From: Cymodocea nodosa
Taxonomy: Eukaryota > Streptophyta > Magnoliopsida > Alismatales > Cymodoceaceae
Length of the DNA stretch: 64,000 bases
Direction of reading: 5' to 3'
Assembly (NCBI GenBank): GCA_036874045.1
Contig: CM072336.1
Coordinates: 27,355,501 to 27,419,500, forward strand
The position numbers were made by a program, and so were the translations under genes. The notes below the pieces were generated by a model. The model made no database searches. It saw nothing but the letters and a program-made list of their open reading frames with translations, and was not told the origin of the DNA. Position 1 is the first letter of the stretch; each line of letters opens with the position of its first letter. Shown here in pieces: positions 57,823 to 64,000 of this stretch.

Positions 57823-58770
57823 GAATCTCAAACATACAGAATGAATATAGGAATCGGGTTAGTAATATGATTCAAAGTTTCCGACTATGGTGTTGTCATT
57901 TGTTGATTGGACACACACGCGCATATATATATATATATATCCATGTTCATTCAACATAGTGCCAATAAGAAATCGCCCGCCCGTTCTTTCAAAGTTGTAA
58001 GTGTTTTTCAAAATCCTCTATGAAATATGACCGAGTTTGTGAAGAATTCGAGTTATGGCCTCAAACTGGTAAGGCTTATGGAAATATAAAATTTTGATTT
58101 GGCAAGCCATCTATCACGAAGTTTCGCGGGAATCGTTGTTCTGCAAGTGACTGTGGGACCTTCCGGGTTTCCTTCGGTCGGGTGGTTTGTAATCCATGCA
58201 CGGAAGTAATGATTCTAATAAATGATTTCCGAGTTTATCGTTCAGAAATCAGATCCTATGAGAAGTCATTTCTTTGCAGTTATATTATCTATGACAACCT
58301 TTACGTGAATGTCGGCCTGAGATTAATTTTGAATTTGGACTTGAGGCTTGTTTCCCCAAGATTTTATGATTTGAGAGAAGGAAATTAATTGGTCTGTGAG
58401 CTCGGTCGGCCTTTTAGCGGAGTTTATGGTATCAAATATGTCATATTTTGTTGGTACTCAAAAATGCTTGTGGTATAATGCCATCCTACACGGTTACACT
58501 CACTATTCTCCGTTAGAAATAAAATTCAAAATTTGGTGAGAACGTAATTACATAAGAATATCATATTAAAAAAAAATACATGGGTGGGGGTCGTACGCGT
58601 ACAGGATAATCGCGCAAAACGACGACCACAGGTGGAGATTTTGTTTCGATAGGATTTTAGATTTTTTTATTCTAAATCCCTCCTGCGGCAAACGTAGAAC
58701 GGGGAATCTTCCCAGAAAACAAACCTCAATTCGACGCGCACCGGACGCGGAAATCCCTAATCTTCCGTTC
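57823..58770. other. Intergenic between kelch-ACBP and SRC2-like genes
   Basis: The start holds the ACBP 3' UTR, with an (AT)n run near 57925-57940. No gene is seen. GC content rises from 58580 toward the SRC2-like promoter, with CGTACGCGTACAGG and CGCG words near 58593. Confidence 0.5.
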
Positions 58771-58777
58771 TATAAAT
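58771..58777 (+). promoter_or_regulatory. TATA box of the SRC2-like gene
   Basis: TATAAAT lies 84 bases before the ATG, followed by a CT-rich leader (CCTCCTCCTCCTC), a common plant 5' UTR layout. Confidence 0.6.
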
Positions 58778-58854
58778 ACACCATACCGTTCGCAATCGAT
58801 TCTTCCCAAAAGTCCTCCTCCTCCTCTTCCCCAATCCCTTCTCCGCCAATCGCT

Positions 58855-59757
58855 ATGGCGATGCAGAGGCCCCTCGAGCTCACCCTCATCTCCGCCAAGG
58901 ACCTGAAGGACGTCAACCTCCTCACCAAGATGGACCTCTACGCCGTCGTCTCCCTCTCCATCGACCCCGACACCAAGCTCCGCACCCCTGTCGACCACGA
59001 CTGCGGCAGGAACCCCAACTGGAACCACCACATGAAGTTCTACGTACCGGAGGCTGAAGGCGTCGATCTCTCGTCCGTCTTCCTCCAGGTGCTCATTCGC
59101 GCCGAGAAGACGCTCGGCGCCGACCGCGATGTCGGCGAGGTACATGTCTCCGTGAAGGAGCTCGAGGCCGACTACAGTCCGGGGTCCCAGCCTAAGGTCG
59201 CCACCTACCAGGTCATGACCTGCTCCAAGAAGACCAAGGGCGTCCTCAATCTGTCCTACAAGTTCGGCGATCCCGTCCGTGCATCTGCCCCCTCCGTTCC
59301 GCTGCAGGTGCCGGCCGCTGAATATCCACCGCCTGCCGGCTACCCGCCTGCCGGCTACCCGCCTTCGGACCCCTCCAGGTCTGGGGAGCCGATCCCAGCT
59401 TATCCGATGGCAGCGGGAACAAGCACCGCCTATCCGGCACCACCACCGCAAGCGGGCTATGGATACGGCCCTCCCCCTCCTGGCGGATATCCGCCCCAGG
59501 GTTATGGTGGGTATGGATACCCGCCTCCGCCGCAACCGGGGTACGGGCACCCGCCTCCGCCTGCGGGGTATCCTGGGTACGCACAGCAAGTGCAACAGCC
59601 GCAGCAGAAGAAGAAAAACAAGTTTGGATTGGGTTTGGGGGCGGGGTTGCTCGGCGGTGCGGTAGGAGGGTTGTTGATCGGCGACGCGCTTGGAGATGCT
59701 GCCTCATATGACGCCGGATACGACGCTGGTTTTGACGATGGTGGCTTTGATTTCTGA
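58855..59757 (+). CDS. SRC2-like C2-domain protein
   Basis: This single exon encodes 300 residues. SRC2 (soybean gene regulated by cold 2) relatives sit on ER and other membranes and respond to cold and calcium. Residues 5-135 form a C2 domain (LELTLISAKDLKDVNLLTKM, RNPNWNHHMKFYV, VGEVHVSVKEL). Only some of the acidic calcium ligands of classic C2 domains are obvious. Residues 145-245 are Pro/Tyr/Gly-rich with repeats of AGYPPAGYPP and GYGYPPPPQPGYG type. A KKKNKFGLGLGAGLLGG segment then leads to a short hydrophobic Gly-rich stretch (residues 258-280), probably a tail anchor. The C-terminus is DAGYDAGFDDGGFDF. Alternative Met at 58861 would drop two residues. Family assignment is strong; the specific role is inferred. 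Confidence 0.92.
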   Translation: MAMQRPLELTLISAKDLKDVNLLTKMDLYAVVSLSIDPDTKLRTPVDHDCGRNPNWNHHMKFYVPEAEGVDLSSVFLQVLIRAEKTLGADRDVGEVHVSVKELEADYSPGSQPKVATYQVMTCSKKTKGVLNLSYKFGDPVRASAPSVPLQVPAAEYPPPAGYPPAGYPPSDPSRSGEPIPAYPMAAGTSTAYPAPPPQAGYGYGPPPPGGYPPQGYGGYGYPPPPQPGYGHPPPPAGYPGYAQQVQQPQQKKKNKFGLGLGAGLLGGAVGGLLIGDALGDAASYDAGYDAGFDDGGFDF

Positions 59758-61329
59758 GATCTGCTGCTATTAGTATTTTTTTTCTAGTTAAAATGAAAGA
59801 ATCAGATATGATATCTACCTCCTATGGTCTGTTGGCATAACCTCCGATGATGCTTAATTATATGCTTTTGGTAGTGATGATAACGTTGGTGCAGTAAACA
59901 TAATGTTCTGAGCTTTGTGATTTGTATATACCATCTTCCTGGACCATAACTCTATAAGCTTTGATCTGAGCTGTGTTGTATAATTATATAATCTATAAAG
60001 TTGAGCTTCTTCCTGGATTTAAGTTTTTCTAGTCTTGGGTTGTAGATTCTTTTATTATGACTTGAATTTCTTAAGGGAGATGCAACAACGATGCCAACAA
60101 AACTTCTTGATGGAATGCCCGTTCCAGTAATAACGATTGGCTTCGGGTATCTGTGCTTGAAATAGAGTCGGTTCTTTTATGATAATGCCATTGTTTAGAT
60201 TAAAGTTAAGTTTTCTTCCATCAAGTAGAAGAATAATTAAGCTATCCCTAACGTTTATGGGCAGGCTTTTCTTTTACAGGAAATATGTGCTAGTGAACAA
60301 AAGTTGTGGGAGTTTGTTGATAGATACAGAGATACAGCTTGGATGAGCTCTTTTGTTTTTATTCCTTTTTTAAATAATATTGGGTTTGTTGATAGATAGA
60401 GCTTGGATGAGCTCTTTTCTCCGTTAATGATATTTGCTGAACCTTTTGGTTGAAATCAGTTAATCGGTTCTAACCAAATCATTTATCAAACCTAAGACAT
60501 TTTCTTTCAAGAAACTTATAATAAAAATAAAAAAGACCAACCTTACAGAAAGTTACAAAAAAAAGTATCAACAAAAAGTAATGAAAAAAAATGACAGAAA
60601 TGTTTAAAAAATAACAGAAAGTGAAAAAATATAAATAAATAGTATAAAAATATTTATAAATATCTCAGCTTTATGAAAAGATTAAAAATATTTACATTTT
60701 TCATAAAAATACATTATAAAGATTAATATAAATTTAACATATAATAAAAATTTATTATTATTATTTTATTTTTTAACATATAAATTTAATAAAATATATT
60801 TTATTTTATTTTTTCCTTTTTTCTCTCACTTTCTATTATTTTCAGACTCTCTAACTTTAAAAAAGAAAATGACTCTACAAAATAGAATTTACTCCTTTGA
60901 CTCAATATACACTTGCTCTTAGTGATGTGATTGGAAGAATTGCCGAAACTCCTGAGTTTAACAAATGTCCAATCGTGTAGTCACCCAATCTGGCAAGGAA
61001 ATAGTTGCCAACATAGGCGACTCCGTGTGATATTCCCTTTTTATTTAACATTCTGCAAGTTGCCGAATCAGCATCCTGGACGTTGAATAACTTAATACAA
61101 GCCAGACGTATATCTACATAAAGCCCTTGGTGTTGTAAGCACTTGATAATATTAATTTTCCAAAAGAATAACTTTTCCTTCTTACATTCGTTGGTGTCAG
61201 AGATATATTTACCATATACCATTTGAGAATGTCAGGTATAATAGTATGCCATAGGGAGATGCCCCTCCTGCACTCACATGAACGTCTAGCTGTACAGCTG
61301 AAAACGTCGAATCAAAATGAAACAAGTGC
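59758..61329. other. Intergenic between SRC2-like and ETFA genes
   Basis: The SRC2-like 3' UTR probably ends near 60050. A tandem duplication with period 71 at 60313-60418 shares GTTTGTTGATAGATA and GCTTGGATGAGCTCTTTT. A MITE-like copy follows at 60541-60858. Bases 60900-61329 are the likely 3' UTR of the minus-strand ETFA gene. Confidence 0.5.
60541..60858. mobile_element. MITE-like element, copy 2 of a pair (inverted)
   Basis: It aligns with the reverse complement of 39763-40085 over almost its whole length, including AAAAATATTTATAAA and TTAAAAATATTTA blocks. The ends (CTTACAGAAAGTTAC and the complement AAAGTTAGAGAGTCTG) resemble the termini of copy 1. Confidence 0.55.
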
Positions 61330-63800
61330 TTATTCCTTGGCAGGCATCTTCTCGAACAATTCAGGTATGACCTGAAAGAGGTCGGCAACAAGCCCATAAT
61401 CTGCTACCTGCAATTCAAGGAATCATTTGTCACGCACCATAGAGAGAAGTTTAGAATGAAGCACTTATTATCCACCTTGGGATAGAAAAAGTGAAAAACA
61501 GATGACTTGCACGATTAGTTGACGATGAGATCTGCACGTTCACTTTCAGACAACCAAGTTCAAAATACAAACAAATGTCCACTAGGTTTATCTCAACTCC
61601 AATCTTCTCATCTCTTTATCAACGTCCAACATGACTTACTAGTCTGGACGATACACGAGGAACATTACACAACCGCTTCCTTAACAATTGATCAAACCTA
61701 GCGATATATTCAGAACCCAAGAAAGAGACGGCAACAACGGAGTTCAGACATCACCTGGAATATGGGTGCATCTGAATCTTTATTTATAGCCACAATGACC
61801 TTTGAGTCTCTCATTCCAGCCAGGTGTTGAATTGCACCAGAAACTCCAAAAGCAATGTACAATTCGGGGGCAACAATTTTTCCAGTCTGACCAACCTGAA
61901 AAGGGAAATTACGAGGACAATAACTTTAAACGGAAGAGCACATTTGTTGTTTTTTTAGTTGATACCATGCTACCTCCAATGTCCAAACTGAGTAAATCTA
62001 GCCATCTAACAGTATCCATTTCTTACAAGATAAATATTTATTTCAAAACGAAGAACAACACAAACAGGTCAGACAACGCAAAGAAACGAACAACTTGAAC
62101 CGTGTAACAGGTCTTAATTGCTTTCCATAAAAAGCTCAAGTATCAGAAGTGCTGAAATTTGGTGAATTTCTTATTTTCTAGGGTAAATAATGACCACAGA
62201 TTCAAACCAAGAAAGTGTCCAAAGACTCCAAACAACTTATTCTGCAAAGTAAATTTACAAATTTATTTGAGGGATGCGTCTCACGACATACCTTTCGAAC
62301 ACAAGAAAAATGACGGCATGTTGCAAGCTAAAACTCTGCATGTAACTAGTAAGGGAAAAATCTTTTATTATACAGCTCAACTGGTTTTATGAAGTTGTCG
62401 CAGGTGTGGAGTAAAGATATTCAAGGCGAACTTTCAGTGCTGACTCATGGGTAAAGTCTACAGTAAGAACTCTTGGTAGAAATGCAATAATAAGTTACAA
62501 TAAAGGAAATGAACATCAAGCACAATAGCGTCTATATATGGAATAACTTCGCCAACCATCATACTTGTGATTCTTGCAGAACAAATAAAAAAGCTTGTGG
62601 TTAAACACAAGTAGATCTGGGCTGTAAATACTAAGATTTAAATTATATGACTTGCATAAGCTCAATCAGCATTTTGGGTAAGTTGGCAATTGATAAAGCA
62701 AAAGTTCAGAGCGACTAAGTTATCCTCTTTGAATTTTTGATAGGTGAATTATCCGCATTGCACATAACAAAAACTTTTAGTATCAATTCATTGGACTTCG
62801 TTGCTACCAACACAAAAAATAATTCTTTCTATTAATTGGCTCGATTACCATTGATAAACAATACAACAGCCATGTACATGGGAAAACCACTCCATCCAAA
62901 GAGTCATAGTTACCATACCTGAAGATCATTTGGAACAAAACCTGCATCTACGGCTGCCCGTGTAGCACCAACTGTTAAATGAAATAGTTTAGAATGCTTA
63001 TCCTATGTTCAAGGATAAAATTAAAAAAAGTTATATCAAAATTCATGCAAATAAAAAGAGGACGAGAGCAGGGGGGTCTTTCCATTGATTTTTTTCCTGA
63101 ATTATGAAATAGAGAACAAATTGTAATCATGAGCATGGATGAATGAATCTATATCCCAGAGGAAAAAATCTCATTAGAAGCACTGTGCGTGTATCATACT
63201 ATGACGTGAGTATTGTTGCATGTTGGAATAGTCCCACATGGACTAATATAAAAATAATGCATAAACTAATATAGATACGAACTCTCATAATCAATTAGTT
63301 TTGAGTTGAATGTTCGTATTTCAATATGGAATAAGAGTAAAAAGATCCTACTAGACTACACATCTATCCAATAAAAAATATTTGTAAGACTTGAAAAAAT
63401 CACAAGTAAAAAAGCGTGTTAAAATAATTCCATATGTGACAAACATAAAAATAATGCATAGACTAATATCAAGATGGACCTTTCACTCATAACCAATTGG
63501 TTGATATTTCAAGATTATATATGTGAATTCAATTGGTGTCTATTTATCCATGCATTATTCAATGCTTCACAGAGAAGGGAGAATAATGCCTTGAAAGAAA
63601 CATCATGATAATTAATGAATATATTATCTCAGAAGATGTACCTGCTGCACCAAGTTTTTCAGCAAGTTTGTGTAGTAAATTGAAGTTTTCAGCACTTCTC
63701 AGTCCCCTTCCACCGGTGACAACAACTCGTGCATTTCCAAGTTCAGGGCGTCCTGTATCTTGCGATGTGTGCTTCAGCCATCTTGATTTGCCAAAAGCAT
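61330..63800 (-). CDS. ETFA: Electron transfer flavoprotein alpha subunit, C-terminal part
   Basis: Four exons on the minus strand: 63642-63800, 62919-62971, 61755-61895 and 61330-61407 (stop at 61330-61332). Together they encode about 142 residues; the 5' half leaves the right edge. ETF is a mitochondrial matrix heterodimer that passes electrons from acyl-CoA and branched-chain dehydrogenases to ETF-ubiquinone oxidoreductase. The part seen is the FAD-binding domain [112 protein letters not shown]. It ends EKMPAKE. The acceptor of the first visible exon is placed at TGTAG|ATGC by phase and homology. Identity is very sure. Confidence 0.95.
63221..63511 (+). mobile_element. TRIM, second copy, in an ETFA intron
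   Basis: LTR 1 (63221-63325) begins TGTTGGAATAGTCCCACATG and ends with GTATTTCAA. LTR 2 (63417-63511) begins TGTTAAAATAATTCCATATG and is shortened near its end. Both share AAAAATAATGCATA-ACTAAT and AACCAATTGG-type blocks. Between them, TGGAATAAGAGT is a decayed primer-binding site (9 of 12 of TGGTATCAGAGC) and TTGTAAGAC is shared with the copy at 50315. No target duplication survives. It is antisense to ETFA. Confidence 0.7.
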
Positions 63801-64000
63801 CTACATTCAAGTAATTATTTTTCAGTTTTGCATAATATATCTTGAAGTTAGTATTAGAAAAAAAACTCATAAAATAATAAAATTCAGCATGGGGTAATGA
63901 GTATGAATAAAAAATCTCAATATGAACAAGAGTGATTTTAATCAACATGGATGGTCACATTTTTAGGATAGCACTATTCTAGCTACAAAATTGTGGGACT

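Noticed and set aside
58726-59595. 289-codon open frame on the minus strand
   Set aside because: It is the antisense shadow of the SRC2-like coding exon. Its Arg/Gly-rich composition comes from the GC-rich Pro/Gly codons of the real gene.
1-64000. CRISPR arrays, phage, bacterial operons, organelle inserts, tRNA or rRNA genes
   Set aside because: I looked for regularly spaced repeats, rRNA-like and tRNA-like folds and plastid or mitochondrial genes and saw none beyond the SINE A/B boxes. A tRNA scan and organelle alignment would settle it.

Overview
This window is nuclear DNA from a flowering plant. The genes are split by GT-AG introns, the intergenic DNA is very AT-rich, and some first exons and promoters are GC-rich. 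The cinnamate 4-hydroxylase and SRC2 sequences look monocot, perhaps banana-like (Zingiberales), but that placement is an impression and I could not test it. I see no operon, CRISPR array, phage or virus. Exon coordinates were read by hand from splice sites, reading phase and family resemblance.

Layout, left to right: (1) first exon of a probable nucleotidyltransferase of the PAP/OAS1 type, leaving the left edge (862-1089, minus); (2) AT-rich DNA with a possible MITE and a GC-rich, G-box-bearing island; (3) a RING-H2 ATL-type E3 ligase (7194-7634); (4) a plant-specific basic protein of unknown function in six exons (11012-14715); (5) a P-class PPR protein (17499-19238, minus); (6) a type I membrane protein with a proline-rich ectodomain whose second intron is 7.7 kb (22507-31442); (7) an Arc1p/AIMP1-like tRNA-binding cofactor in 12 exons (33516-39347); (8) cinnamate 4-hydroxylase, CYP73A, in four exons (40891-43234); (9) a kelch acyl-CoA-binding protein in 18 exons (44882-57822); (10) an SRC2-like C2-domain protein (58855-59757); (11) the 3' part of electron transfer flavoprotein alpha (61330-63800, minus).

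The genes do not form one pathway. They cover phenylpropanoid entry (C4H), acyl-CoA binding, mitochondrial electron transfer (ETFA), translation support, organelle RNA processing (PPR), ubiquitination and stress or membrane responses. C4H has AC elements and a TATA box just upstream, as lignin-pathway genes usually do.

Most of the unusual structure lies in introns. Three tiny LTR elements (TRIM-like, LTRs of about 105-165 bp, primer-binding site resembling initiator tRNA-Met) sit in introns of three different genes, and one has an intact 5-bp target duplication. I also found a 1.5-kb non-autonomous LTR element, a lone copia-type LTR, a copia RNase H relic, two LINE relics, an Au-like SINE, a Tourist-like MITE with TTA duplications, and an inverted pair of one MITE family. 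The 7.7-kb intron also carries four separate old tandem duplications with periods of about 120-180 bp.
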